Shown one piece after another: positions 47,768 through 56,778 of a stretch of 64,000 nt of DNA; position 1 is the first letter of the stretch, and each line of letters starts with the position of its first letter. The position numbers and the translations under genes are program-made. The DNA lies in NCBI RefSeq assembly GCF_000281895.1, contig NZ_CM001558.1, forward strand, positions 1,988,556 to 2,052,555. Direction: 5' to 3'. The notes beneath the pieces are model-generated. The model saw only the letters and a list, made by a program, of their open reading frames with translations. It ran no database searches and had not been told where the DNA came from. Origin of the DNA: Pseudomonas fluorescens Q2-87. Its GTDB lineage: Bacteria > Pseudomonadota > Gammaproteobacteria > Pseudomonadales > Pseudomonadaceae.

Positions 47768-50518
47768 GTCGGGGGTGTCGAAACCTTCGCTGAAGCGCCG
47801 ATAGACCGGCCCGAGCAGCTCCCGCGCGGCGTGGTCCTGGCCCTGACGCTGCCAGAGTCGGGCCAGGGACAGGGCACTGCGCAGTTCCCAGGCCAGGGCG
47901 CCATGCTGTCGCGCCACGGCCAGGGCTGCCCGCAGGTGCTCTTCGGCTTGCCCCTCCAAGGCCGGGTCGTTGCGTGCCAGCAAGGTTTCGGCGCTGGCCC
48001 GCAGGATCTCCGCCGAGCACCAGCCTGCGGCGCCGCTATGGGCGCGCTCGATTTGCGCCGGGCTGACCAGATCGGCGCGCAGCGTGACGAGAATGTCCTG
48101 GATCAGCCCATGTGTCGGGCTCGTTGTCGGGACGTGGCCGTCGAACATGCAATCGTAATGGCAGGCCCAGTCGCGAAACAGCATGACTGAATGCTTGCTG
48201 GCCTGCTGCTTCAACAGTTCGAGTCTTTCCCGGGCGGTCGAATGATCGCCGTTGTAGAAAGCGATCACGCAACCGGTAATCGCCAGGGTATAGCAGATCG
48301 AGATGCCGTGGTTGATCTGCAGGGCAATCTGCAACGCCAGGTTGGCGGTGCGCCGTGCCTTCTCGGCAAAGCCTTGCAGCCACAGGATGCGCGCCAGGAC
48401 GGTCAGCGCCGCCACGCTCTGGTCGTATTGCACGCCGAAACCGTGGGTAAAACGGCTGAGATGACCGCTCTGGGCCAAACGCTGGACCACCTGTTCGGCA
48501 TCGTGTCGGGCGGCACGTTGATCACCGGTGAAGTGCAATGCCAGCACGCGCAGGCGTTGGGAGCTCAACGACGGGACCGGCTCGCCATGCAGCCCCAGCC
48601 GGTCGAAATCGAGGCTTTGTTCCAGGGCTCGTCGATAGTTGCCGCAACTGAGATTGACAGTCATCTGCCCGGACACCGCGCGCAGTTCGCCGGCCAAATC
48701 CTGGCATTGTCGGGCCAACTGCCGGGCCGTGACGAAGGCGCGGACGGTCGCCGGCGTGCCGCCCTCGGTGTGGTAGTTGAAACTGGCGTGGGCCAGTTCA
48801 AGGGCGAGGGTCAACCTTGGGCACGGAGCGGGGCTGGCCCGCAACAAGGCCAGGGCCTTGTTCACATAAAGGCCGTGCTCCTTGAGCAACGATAGCTCCT
48901 GCCAGAGGGGCAAGGTGCGGGCGGTCAGGCGGATCGCCACCGCGTGGGAGCCCTGCGGGCCCAATCCCCGATCCAGTGCTGCGCGGATGTCGTCGCGATA
49001 GGCCGCATAGCGGGCGATCCACAGGCGCGTCGGGGTGTTTTCCCAGTCTTTTTCCGCCTGCTCCATAAGGGTCAGGCAACGCTCGGCGTGGCGTTCCTGG
49101 CTGACCGGCAATTCCCCGGCTTCGGCCAGTTTTTCCAGGGCATAACGGCGGGTGGTGTCCAGCAGGTGATAGCGCACCTCCTCGTCGCCGATTTCCACAT
49201 TGAGCAGTGACTTGGCCACCAACTGGCTGACCGACACCAGCACCTGGTCGGGGGCGACCTGCTGCCCGACGATCACCGCCGCGGCCGCTGCCAGATTGAA
49301 ACTGCCCATGAACACCGCCAGCCGCCGCAGGCAGGTCTGCTCGCAAGGGGTCAGCAGCGCGAAGCTCCAATCCAGCGTGGCGTGCAGCGTCTGCTGGCGT
49401 GGCGCCGCGTCAGTGTCGTTGTGGAGCAGGGCAACGTTGTCTTGCAGTTGCCGGTGAAGCGCTTGCAGCCCGAAGAGGCCGATCTGCCCGGCAGCCAATT
49501 CGATCGCCAGGGGAATGCCGTCCAGACGCTGGCAGATGTCGACCACCAACGGGACTTCCTGATCGGTCAATTCGAAACCGTCGTGGCAGGCCATCGCCCG
49601 TTCGGCGAAGAGCTGCAACGCGGGGTACTGCAGGGCAGGGTAGCCCTCGATGCAGGTTCCTCGGGGTGGAAACGCCAGGGAATCCAGGCGCTGCACGTGT
49701 TCGCCCTCGGCCCGCAGGCTTTCACGGCTGGTCGCGAGGATGTGCAAGTGAGGTGCGCCGCGCAGCAAGGTTTCGCAGAGCTGGGCGACGGCATCGATCA
49801 GGTGCTCGCAATTGTCCACCACCAGCAACAGATGCCGCTCCTTGAGCTGGCGGGCAATGGTGTCCAGCGGATGACCGTCGTGCAGGGGCAGCTCCAGCAG
49901 GGCGCACAGGTTGGGAACGATCATCGCCGGGTCGTTGAGCGATGCCAGGTCCAGCAGGTAAGTACCGTCGCGGTAGTGCCCGATCAGTCGTTCGGCAACT
50001 CGCAGGGCGACCGTGGTCTTGCCGATACCCCCGGTGCCGACCAGGGTGACCAGGCGCTTGCGCGGCAGTTGCGCGACCAGGTTTTCCACCAGCCCTTGGC
50101 GCCCGATGATTCGGGTGCGCCGCAACGGCAGGTTGCGCGCCAATGACGGATGAGGGATGTGCATCAACTGTTCGACGGGCCCCGACGACACCGGCGCGAC
50201 AAAGCTGTAGCCGCGTTGCGCCACGGTGACGATGTAGCGTTGCCCGGCCTGGCCATCGCCGAGGGCCTTGCGCAACGCCGCGACGTGTACCCGCAGGTTG
50301 GTGTCTTCCACCACGCTTTTGGGCCAGACCCGGGCGATCAGCTGTTGCTTGCTTACCACCTCACCGGCGTGCTCCAGCAGCACCAGCAGAATCTCCACCG
50401 CGCGCCGGCCCAGGCGCAGCGGTTGCCCGGCCTCCAGCACCAGGCGCTGGCGCGGATGGACCCGGTATGGGCCGAAATGCACCGTCTGTTCGACGGGCAC
50501 GCTGACGTATTGGCTCAT
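47714..50518 (-). CDS. Winged-helix/STAND ATPase regulator with TPR-like C-terminus
   Basis: 934 residues from the ATG at 50518; the frame continues 60 codons upstream without a better start. Domains: OmpR-type winged helix (13-110, LVLLEHAGEVVSKQQLIARVWPKSVVEDTNLRVHVAALRKALG in outline), NB-ARC-like ATPase with P-loop GTGGIGKTT (161-169) and the Walker B region LLLVVDNCEHLID. A winged-helix linker follows, then about 420 residues of TPR-like helices. The N-terminus faces the hydrolase gene at 50753, so that operon is the likely target. The inducer is unknown. Confidence 0.88.
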   Translation of the reverse strand: MSQYVSVPVEQTVHFGPYRVHPRQRLVLEAGQPLRLGRRAVEILLVLLEHAGEVVSKQQLIARVWPKSVVEDTNLRVHVAALRKALGDGQAGQRYIVTVAQRGYSFVAPVSSGPVEQLMHIPHPSLARNLPLRRTRIIGRQGLVENLVAQLPRKRLVTLVGTGGIGKTTVALRVAERLIGHYRDGTYLLDLASLNDPAMIVPNLCALLELPLHDGHPLDTIARQLKERHLLLVVDNCEHLIDAVAQLCETLLRGAPHLHILATSRESLRAEGEHVQRLDSLAFPPRGTCIEGYPALQYPALQLFAERAMACHDGFELTDQEVPLVVDICQRLDGIPLAIELAAGQIGLFGLQALHRQLQDNVALLHNDTDAAPRQQTLHATLDWSFALLTPCEQTCLRRLAVFMGSFNLAAAAAVIVGQQVAPDQVLVSVSQLVAKSLLNVEIGDEEVRYHLLDTTRRYALEKLAEAGELPVSQERHAERCLTLMEQAEKDWENTPTRLWIARYAAYRDDIRAALDRGLGPQGSHAVAIRLTARTLPLWQELSLLKEHGLYVNKALALLRASPAPCPRLTLALELAHASFNYHTEGGTPATVRAFVTARQLARQCQDLAGELRAVSGQMTVNLSCGNYRRALEQSLDFDRLGLHGEPVPSLSSQRLRVLALHFTGDQRAARHDAEQVVQRLAQSGHLSRFTHGFGVQYDQSVAALTVLARILWLQGFAEKARRTANLALQIALQINHGISICYTLAITGCVIAFYNGDHSTARERLELLKQQASKHSVMLFRDWACHYDCMFDGHVPTTSPTHGLIQDILVTLRADLVSPAQIERAHSGAAGWCSAEILRASAETLLARNDPALEGQAEEHLRAALAVARQHGALAWELRSALSLARLWQRQGQDHAARELLGPVYRRFSEGFDTPDLVEADALLKTLACRLEP

Positions 50519-50752
50519 GTCGCTTTCAATCTTCCTGGTCCTGATGCAGGGCTTTACCCGAGCATATTCCTCAGGATTGGCCTCAAGCGCAACGGCGAAT
50601 GCCTTGCGCAGCCTGTCTTGCGGGTACAGAACCTCGCCACAAAAGCGAAGTTTTAACACTCCCGTCCCGAAAAAATTAACAACGTTTAACTCACGCAAAT
50701 GCCTCCCGCGGCCAGACCATCAACTCATCCACCCATCTCAAGGAGTCATGTC

Positions 50753-51574
50753 ATGAGCACCTTCACCACCCGCGACGGCACCGAGATCTACTACAAGGAT
50801 TGGGGCACGGGTCAACCGGTGGTTTTCAGCCACGGCTGGCCGTTGAACTCGGACAGTTGGGAGGCGCAGATGCTGTTCCTCGCATCCAAGGGTTACCGGG
50901 TCATCGCCCATGATCGCCGTGGACACGGGCGCTCCAGCCAGCCGTGGGATGGCAATGACATGGACACCTACGCCGATGACCTCGCCGAGCTGATCGAGCG
51001 ATTGGATCTCAAGGACGCGGTGTTGCTGGGCTTTTCCACCGGCGGTGGCGAAGTGGCGCGCTACATTGGCCGCCACGGCGCGGCCCGCGTCGCCAAGCTC
51101 GGCTTGATTTCGGCGGTCACGCCGCTGATGGTCCGGACCGCGTCCAACCCAGGCGGCTTGCCCATCGAAGTGTTCGACGGTTTCCGCCAAGCCTCCCTGG
51201 CCGACCGTTCTCAGCTATATAAAGATGTGGCCAGCGCGTTCTTTGGCGCCAACCGACCGGGTGCCAAGGTCTCCCAGGGCATGATCGACTGGTTCTGGAT
51301 GCAGGGCATGCTCGCCGGCCACAAGAACACCTATGACTGCATCAAGGCCTTTTCGGAGACCGATCTTTCCGAGGACCTGCGCAACATCGACGTGCCGACC
51401 CTGGTGGTCCATGGCGATGACGACCAGGTGGTCCCCATCGAAACCGCCGGCATTGCAGCCGCCAAGCTGTTGAAGAACTCGCAACTGCTGATCTATCCGG
51501 GCGCGCCTCACGGCCTGACCGATACCCACAAGGACCGGTTGAACACCGACCTGCTGGCGTTCATCCAGGGCTGA
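50753..51574 (+). CDS. Alpha/beta hydrolase (chloroperoxidase-like)
   Basis: 273 residues, start supported by AAGGAG. The oxyanion segment is [12 protein letters not shown], the nucleophile Ser95 sits in [17 protein letters not shown], the acid Asp in [12 protein letters not shown] and the His in [12 protein letters not shown]. This is the cofactor-free haloperoxidase/arylesterase group, which hydrolyses esters and can act as perhydrolase. First gene of a forward set running to 56336, facing the large ATPase regulator. Confidence 0.92.
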   Translation: MSTFTTRDGTEIYYKDWGTGQPVVFSHGWPLNSDSWEAQMLFLASKGYRVIAHDRRGHGRSSQPWDGNDMDTYADDLAELIERLDLKDAVLLGFSTGGGEVARYIGRHGAARVAKLGLISAVTPLMVRTASNPGGLPIEVFDGFRQASLADRSQLYKDVASAFFGANRPGAKVSQGMIDWFWMQGMLAGHKNTYDCIKAFSETDLSEDLRNIDVPTLVVHGDDDQVVPIETAGIAAAKLLKNSQLLIYPGAPHGLTDTHKDRLNTDLLAFIQG

Positions 51575-51592
51575 GCAAGTTCGCTCCCACAG
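51574..51592. repeat. REP remnant
   Basis: AAGTTCGCTCCCACAGG is half of a REP between the hydrolase and LysR genes. Confidence 0.5.
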
Positions 51593-51618
51593 GTTCGGCA
51601 TTAACAGGAATAGCATCC

Positions 51619-52566
51619 ATGAACCGCAACGACCTGCGCCGCCTCGACATGAACCTGCTGGTGATTTTCGAGGCGCTGATGTTCGAGAAAAACCTGACCC
51701 GTGTCGCCGAAAAGCTCTTCATGGGCCAGCCGGCGGTGAGCGCGGCGCTGGGACGCTTGCGCGATCTGTTCGATGATCCGTTGTTGATACGCCACGGCCG
51801 CGGGATGGAACCGACCCCGCGAGCCATGGCGATCCTGCAAGAGCTGCAACCGGCAATGGACACGATCTCCGGCGCGGTCAGCCGCGCCAAGGCGTTCGAT
51901 CCGTCCACCAGTTGCGACGTGTTTCGCATCGGTCTGTCCGACGATGCCGAATTCGGCCTGTTTCCACCGCTGCTGACCCAGCTGCGCGAAGAAGCGCCGG
52001 GCATCATCGTGGTGGTGCGCCGGGCCAATTTCCTGCTGATGTCATCGCTGCTGGCCAGCGGTGAAATCAGCGTCGGCGTCAGTTACACCACCGACCTGCC
52101 GGCCAATGCCAAGCGCAAGAAGCTGCGGGACATCCCTTGCAAGGTCCTGCGTGGCGACAAGCGCCCGGGGCCGCTGACCCTGGACGAATACTGCTCGCGG
52201 CCCCACGCCATGGTTTCGTTTTCGGGCGACCTGAGCGGCAACATCGACCTGGACCTGGCGCGCATCGGCCAAACCCGCAAAGTGGTGCTGGCGGTGCCGC
52301 AATTCAGCGGGCTGCGGGCCTTGCTGGCCGGCACTGAGCTGATTGCCACCGTGCCCGACTACGCCGCCTGCGCGCTGGTGGAGGGCTGTGCGCTGCGGGC
52401 CGAGGATCCGCCATTCGAGATCAATGCGGCCGAGTTGTCGATGGTCTGGAGCGGCGTGCATGACAACGACCCGGCCGAGCGCTGGCTGCGCTCGCGCATT
52501 GCCGACCATATGTCCCAACCGCTGCCGGCAGCCGCCTCGGCGGACCCAATCGGAGCTCACCGATGA
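51619..52566 (+). CDS. LysR-family regulator inside the hydrolase operon
   Basis: 315 residues. N-terminal helix-turn-helix: RRLDMNLLVIFEALMFEKNLTRVAEKLFMGQPAVSAALGRLRDLFDDPLLIRHG in outline, the NodD/LinR-like subgroup. It lies 44 bases after the hydrolase and overlaps the DoxX gene by 4 bases (ATGA), so it is transcribed with its probable targets. Confidence 0.9.
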   Translation: MNRNDLRRLDMNLLVIFEALMFEKNLTRVAEKLFMGQPAVSAALGRLRDLFDDPLLIRHGRGMEPTPRAMAILQELQPAMDTISGAVSRAKAFDPSTSCDVFRIGLSDDAEFGLFPPLLTQLREEAPGIIVVVRRANFLLMSSLLASGEISVGVSYTTDLPANAKRKKLRDIPCKVLRGDKRPGPLTLDEYCSRPHAMVSFSGDLSGNIDLDLARIGQTRKVVLAVPQFSGLRALLAGTELIATVPDYAACALVEGCALRAEDPPFEINAAELSMVWSGVHDNDPAERWLRSRIADHMSQPLPAAASADPIGAHR

Positions 52567-52973
52567 ATACCGATGAACGCCGCATGCAGGACCTGGGCTT
52601 GCTGTTCCTGCGCATGAGCGGCGCGCTGTTTCTGCTGTGGGTCCATGGCTTGCCCAAGCTGCTCAACTACAGCGTCGAGCTGACTCGCATCGAAGACCCG
52701 TTTCACCTTGGCGCCGCGCCTACGCTGATCCTGGCGATTTTCGCCGAGGTGCTCTGCCCGCTGCTGATCATGGCCGGCGTGCTGGTACGCCTGGCGTGCC
52801 TGCCGATCCTGTTTCTGCTGGCCGTTGCCCTGCTGGTCGTGCACCCGCAGTGGAGCTTGGAAGAGGGGCAGTTCGGCTGGTTGCTGCTGATCATATTTAC
52901 CAGCGTCTTCATTGCCGGCCCTGGGGGCCTGGCACTGAACACGCGTTTTGTTGGAGTGCTTCGCCATGTCTGA
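52563..52973 (+). CDS. DoxX family membrane protein
   Basis: 136 residues with four hydrophobic helices (about 10-26, 50-72, 75-92, 100-125). DoxX hallmarks are LFLRMSGALFLLWVHGLPKLLNYS and the FAEVLCPLLIMAGVLVRLACLPILFLLAVALLVVHP stretch. Members support quinone-linked or thiosulfate oxidation and oxidative-stress complexes; the role here is not known. It overlaps the LysR gene by 4 and the next gene by 8 bases. Confidence 0.87.
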   Translation: MNTDERRMQDLGLLFLRMSGALFLLWVHGLPKLLNYSVELTRIEDPFHLGAAPTLILAIFAEVLCPLLIMAGVLVRLACLPILFLLAVALLVVHPQWSLEEGQFGWLLLIIFTSVFIAGPGGLALNTRFVGVLRHV

Positions 52974-53592
52974 ATCCCAAACCCTCGAATCCACTGTGCG
53001 CCCGGCAAAGCCTGGCCCCGACGAAATCGTCACCCTGGTGGTCAAGCACCGGGTCAAGGCCGGGCAGGACGCGGCTTATGAAGCCTGGTTGCGTCGCATC
53101 GTCGGTGTGGCCGGCCAATGGCCCGGGCATCTGGGCGTGGATGTGGTCCGGGGCAAGCAGGGCGGTCTGTCGCTGTTCACCTGCGTGCTGCGCTTCTGCT
53201 CCACCGAGGCCATGCAACGCTGGCTGGATTCCCCCGAGCGCCGCGAACTGATCGAAGAGGCCGCGCCGCTGCTGGCTGACGGCGACCAGACCGAAGTCGC
53301 GCCGCTCAAGGAGTTCTGGTTCACCCCGCTGGCCGATGCAGCCACGCCACCGCCGCGCTGGAAGCAGTCGGTGGTGACCCTCTTTGTCATCCTGCCGCAC
53401 ACCTTGTTGGTGCCGCTGATCTGGGGGCCGTTGCTGCAACTCAACGGGTTTCTTTCCAACTACGTGGTGGCGACGTTCCTCATCACGCTGACCATCGTGC
53501 TTTCGGTGGTGTACGTGTGCATGCCCCTGGCGACCCGTCTGTTCGCCCCTTGGATGGAAAATTCCAAGGCCCATGAACATCTGGAGCCCTAA
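52966..53592 (+). CDS. Antibiotic biosynthesis monooxygenase domain fused to a membrane anchor
   Basis: 208 residues from the ATG at 52966. The N-terminal half is an ABM ferredoxin-like domain (IVTLVVKHRVKAGQDAAYEAWLRRIVGVAGQWPGHLGVDVV in outline). Two membrane helices at about 137-160 and 165-187 follow (VVTLFVILPHTLLVPLIWGPLL, YVVATFLITLTIVLSVVYVCMPL). It would present a heme- or cofactor-free monooxygenase domain at the inner membrane beside DoxX. It overlaps the DoxX gene by 8 bases. Confidence 0.85.
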   Translation: MSESQTLESTVRPAKPGPDEIVTLVVKHRVKAGQDAAYEAWLRRIVGVAGQWPGHLGVDVVRGKQGGLSLFTCVLRFCSTEAMQRWLDSPERRELIEEAAPLLADGDQTEVAPLKEFWFTPLADAATPPPRWKQSVVTLFVILPHTLLVPLIWGPLLQLNGFLSNYVVATFLITLTIVLSVVYVCMPLATRLFAPWMENSKAHEHLEP

Positions 53593-53632
53593 GCATTACC
53601 GAGCCGTCATGACAAGCACTGTTGTGGTGAGG

Positions 53633-53668
53633 GGATTTATCCCCGTGGGTTCGCGAAGCGAGCCCTTC
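53633..53668. repeat. degenerate REP-like element
   Basis: GTGAGGGGATTTATCCCC followed by TTCGCGAAGCGAGCC belongs to the second repeat type of this group, the one expanded at 58264-58419. Confidence 0.55.
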
Positions 53669-53721
53669 AAATGCCACCGCTCATTGATTCATCTGCACAT
53701 CCAACGTCAAAGGTAACCCCG

Positions 53722-55560
53722 ATGAACGCCGATCTGATTCTATTCAATGGCCAATTCCACACCGTTGACCGGGAAAATCCCCGGGCCAGCGCCGTCGCCA
53801 TCAGCCAGGGCAAATTCGTTGCCGTGGGCACCGACGCCGAAGCCATGGCCTTGCGCGGCAGCGGCACCCAGGTCATCGACCTCAAGGGCCGCACCGTCAT
53901 TCCCGGGCTCAACGACTCGCACCTGCACCTGATTCGCGGCGGCTTGAACTACAACCTGGAGCTGCGTTGGGAAGGCGTGCCGTCCTTGGCCGATGCCTTG
54001 CGCATGCTCAAGGACCAGGCCGACCGCACGCCGACGCCGCAATGGGTGCGCGTAGTGGGCGGCTGGAACGAATTCCAGTTCGCCGAAAAGCGCATGCCGA
54101 CCCTGGAAGAACTCAACCAGGCCGCTCCCGACACCCCGGTGTTCGTGTTGCACCTGTATGACCGCGCCTTGCTCAACCGCGCCGCGCTGCGCGTAGCCGG
54201 TTACACCCGCGACACACCGAACCCACCAGGCGGCGAGATCGTGCGCGACAGCAAGGGCGAACCTACCGGCATGCTGGTGGCGCGACCCAACGCGATGATC
54301 CTTTACTCGACGCTGGCCAAGGGGCCGAAGCTGCCCCTGGAATACCAGGTCAACTCCACCCGCCAGTTCATGCGTGAACTCAATCGCCTGGGCCTGACCA
54401 GCGCCATCGATGCCGGCGGCGGCTTCCAGAATTACCCGGACGATTACGCGGTCATCGAGCAATTGGCCCGCGAGCAGCAGTTGACGGTGCGCATCGCCTA
54501 CAACCTGTTCACCCAGAAGCCGAAGGAAGAACTCAGCGACTTCAAGAACTGGACCGGCAGCGTCAAGTTGCACCAGGGCGATGATTTCCTGCGGCACAAC
54601 GGTGCGGGTGAAATGCTGGTGTTCTCGGCGGCGGATTTCGAAGACTTCCTCGAGCCGCGTCCAGACCTGCCGCCGGGCATGGAGCAGGACCTGGAACCGG
54701 TGGTTCGCCATTTGGTAGAGCAACGCTGGCCGTTCCGCCTGCACGCCACCTATGACGAATCCATCAGCCGCATGCTTGATGTGTTCGAGAAGGTCAACCG
54801 CGACATCCCGTTCAATGGCCTGCCGTGGTTCTTCGACCATGCCGAGACCATCACGCCGAAAAACATTGAACGCGTGCGGGCCCTGGGCGGTGGTATTGCG
54901 ATCCAGGACCGCATGGCCTTCCAAGGTGAATATTTCGTCGACCGCTACGGCGCCAAGGCCGCCGAAGCCACGCCGCCGATCAAACGCATGCTGGCCGAAG
55001 GCGTGCCGGTGGGCGCAGGCACCGATGCCACCCGCGTGTCCAGCTATAACCCTTGGACTTCGCTGTATTGGATGGTCAGTGGCCGCACCGTTGGTGGCCT
55101 CTCGCTGCACGAAGAGGGCCTGCCACGCCTGACCGCACTGGAACTGTTCACCCATGGCAGCGCCTGGTTCTCCTCCGAGCAAGGCAAGAAAGGCCAGATC
55201 AAGGTCGGCCAATTGGCGGACCTGGCGGCCCTGAGCGCGGATTTCTTCAGCGTCGAGGAAGAAGCCATCAAGTGGATCGAATCGGTGCTGACCGTGGTTG
55301 ACGGCAAGGTGGTCTATGCCGCTGGCGACTTCGAAAAACTTGGCCCTGCCAGCGTTCCGGTGCTGCCGGACTGGTCGCCGGTGGTCAAGGTCCCAGGCCA
55401 CTGGCGCCCGACTTCGCCGTTGCAGGCGCAGGTCCACCAGTGCAGCGGCCCTTGCACCGTTCACTCCCACAGCCATGAACGAGCGCGGCTGTCGAACGTT
55501 CCGGTCAGTGATTTCCAAGGCTTCTGGGGCGCGTTTGGCTGCTCCTGCTTTGCCTTCTAA
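53722..55560 (+). CDS. YtcJ-type amidohydrolase
   Basis: 612 residues from the ATG at 53722. The amidohydrolase 3 fold is clear: NADLILFNGQFHTVDRENPRASAVAI opens the domain, the metal ligands H67 and H69 lie in IPGLNDSHLHL, and VPVGAGTDATRVSSYNPW carries the catalytic Asp. The last 40 residues form an unusual Cys/His-rich tail (CSGPCTVHSHSHERAR, GCSCFAF). The family hydrolyses amide or formamide bonds in small molecules. It follows the ABM gene after 129 bases containing a REP-like element. Confidence 0.9.
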   Translation: MNADLILFNGQFHTVDRENPRASAVAISQGKFVAVGTDAEAMALRGSGTQVIDLKGRTVIPGLNDSHLHLIRGGLNYNLELRWEGVPSLADALRMLKDQADRTPTPQWVRVVGGWNEFQFAEKRMPTLEELNQAAPDTPVFVLHLYDRALLNRAALRVAGYTRDTPNPPGGEIVRDSKGEPTGMLVARPNAMILYSTLAKGPKLPLEYQVNSTRQFMRELNRLGLTSAIDAGGGFQNYPDDYAVIEQLAREQQLTVRIAYNLFTQKPKEELSDFKNWTGSVKLHQGDDFLRHNGAGEMLVFSAADFEDFLEPRPDLPPGMEQDLEPVVRHLVEQRWPFRLHATYDESISRMLDVFEKVNRDIPFNGLPWFFDHAETITPKNIERVRALGGGIAIQDRMAFQGEYFVDRYGAKAAEATPPIKRMLAEGVPVGAGTDATRVSSYNPWTSLYWMVSGRTVGGLSLHEEGLPRLTALELFTHGSAWFSSEQGKKGQIKVGQLADLAALSADFFSVEEEAIKWIESVLTVVDGKVVYAAGDFEKLGPASVPVLPDWSPVVKVPGHWRPTSPLQAQVHQCSGPCTVHSHSHERARLSNVPVSDFQGFWGAFGCSCFAF

Positions 55561-55580
55561 CTGAGCACAAACACCTATCC

Positions 55581-55675
55581 CCTGTGGAGCGGGCTCGCCC
55601 GCGAATGCGCACTGACATTCAGCATTTTTGTCAACTGACACACCGCTTTCGCGAGCAAGCCCGCTCCCACAGGGG
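55581..55675. repeat. REP pair between amidohydrolase and YcaC-type genes
   Basis: Left arm CTGTGGAGCGGGCTCGCCCGCGAA from 55581 is a variant; the right arm, TTTCGCGAGCAAGCCCGCTC, ends at 55675. They are 32 bases before the ycaC-like start codon. Confidence 0.85.
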
Positions 55676-55706
55676 TTTTGTAATATCCATCCCAAGGAGT
55701 CATCCC

Positions 55707-56336
55707 ATGAGCAACGTTCCCGCCTACAACCGCTTGAACAAAGACGATGCAGTGGTCCTGCTGGTCGATCACCAGACCGGCCTGATTTCCCTGGTCCAGG
55801 ACTTCTCGCCGAACGAGTTCAAAAACAACGTGTTGGCCTTGGCCGACCTGGCCAAGTTCTTTGGCCTGCCGACCATCCTGACCACCAGTTTCGAAAAAGG
55901 CCCCAACGGCCCGATCGTGCCGGAACTCAAGGAAATGTTCCCGGATGCGCCGTACATCCCGCGTCCAGGCCAGATCAATGCCTGGGACAACGAAGATTTC
56001 GTCAAGGCAATCAAGGCCACCGGCCGTAAGCAACTGATCATCGCTGGCGTGGTGACTGACGTCTGCGTGGCGTTCCCGACCCTGTCGGCGCTGGCTGAAG
56101 GTTTCGACGTGTTCGTCGTCACCGACGCCTCGGGTACCTTCAACGAAACCGTGCAACAGGCCGCCTGGGTGCGCATGACTGCCGCTGGCGCGCAAATGAT
56201 GAACTGGTTCTCGGTGGCCTGTGAGCTGCACCGCGACTGGCGCAACGACATCGAAGGCCTGGGCAACCTGCTGTCCCAGCGCATTCCGAACTACCGCAAC
56301 CTGATGAACAGCTACTCGGCGCTGACGGCCAAGTAA
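55707..56336 (+). CDS. YcaC-type isochorismatase-fold hydrolase
   Basis: 209 residues with AAGGAG before the ATG. The cysteine-hydrolase fold has the catalytic Asp21 in VVLLVDHQTGLI and Cys120 in IIAGVVTDVCVAFPTLSALAEG. This is the YcaC branch, whose natural substrates are poorly known. Last gene of the forward set; its terminator hairpin is directly followed by the group II intron. Confidence 0.92.
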   Translation: MSNVPAYNRLNKDDAVVLLVDHQTGLISLVQDFSPNEFKNNVLALADLAKFFGLPTILTTSFEKGPNGPIVPELKEMFPDAPYIPRPGQINAWDNEDFVKAIKATGRKQLIIAGVVTDVCVAFPTLSALAEGFDVFVVTDASGTFNETVQQAAWVRMTAAGAQMMNWFSVACELHRDWRNDIEGLGNLLSQRIPNYRNLMNSYSALTAK

Positions 56337-56357
56337 GCTGCTCTGCTGGATGACACC

Positions 56358-56387
56358 GATGCCCGCCAATGTGCGGGCATCTTTGTA
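56358..56387 (+). terminator. terminator of the YcaC-type gene, adjoining the intron
   Basis: GATGCCCGC-N6-GCGGGCATC then TTTGT. The T-tract is cut short by the intron 5' end at about 56390. Bacterial class C introns are known to insert behind such hairpins. Confidence 0.85.
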
Positions 56388-56723
56388 TCGTGCGCCCAGC
56401 ATGGGCGCAATCTTGTGGGTGAGAGTCCCGCCGTAAGCTGACCACAGCGAACGAAGTGAAGCGCAACTGTATGAGGGCGACCGAGTGTGGGGAGGAAGCG
56501 TGAATCGAAACCGTGAGCCGATGAACAAGAACCGGATACAAGGCGAAGCCGATCAGGGCGAGCGAGCGATAAATCGCGAAGCTCTTGTGGTCAAGGATCA
56601 GGCTGCGTAAATCCGGCGGTTGTGCGGGGAAGGATTGCGTTCTTACCTGGGGAGATCTCGCCTTGTGCCTGAAAGGGCGACGGCGCCAGCCGGAGCGAGA
56701 AGTCAGCAGAGGCCGTAGTAGTC

Positions 56724-56735
56724 TTTTTTTTTTTT
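56724..56735. repeat. T12 homopolymer within the intron
   Basis: Twelve consecutive T residues in the intron RNA domains before the maturase gene. It lies outside any reading frame; the maturase start is 43 bases downstream. Confidence 0.9.
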
Positions 56736-56778
56736 GACGAAGGGCTGAACGAGAGAAAGCGTTATAGGCCATGTTGAT

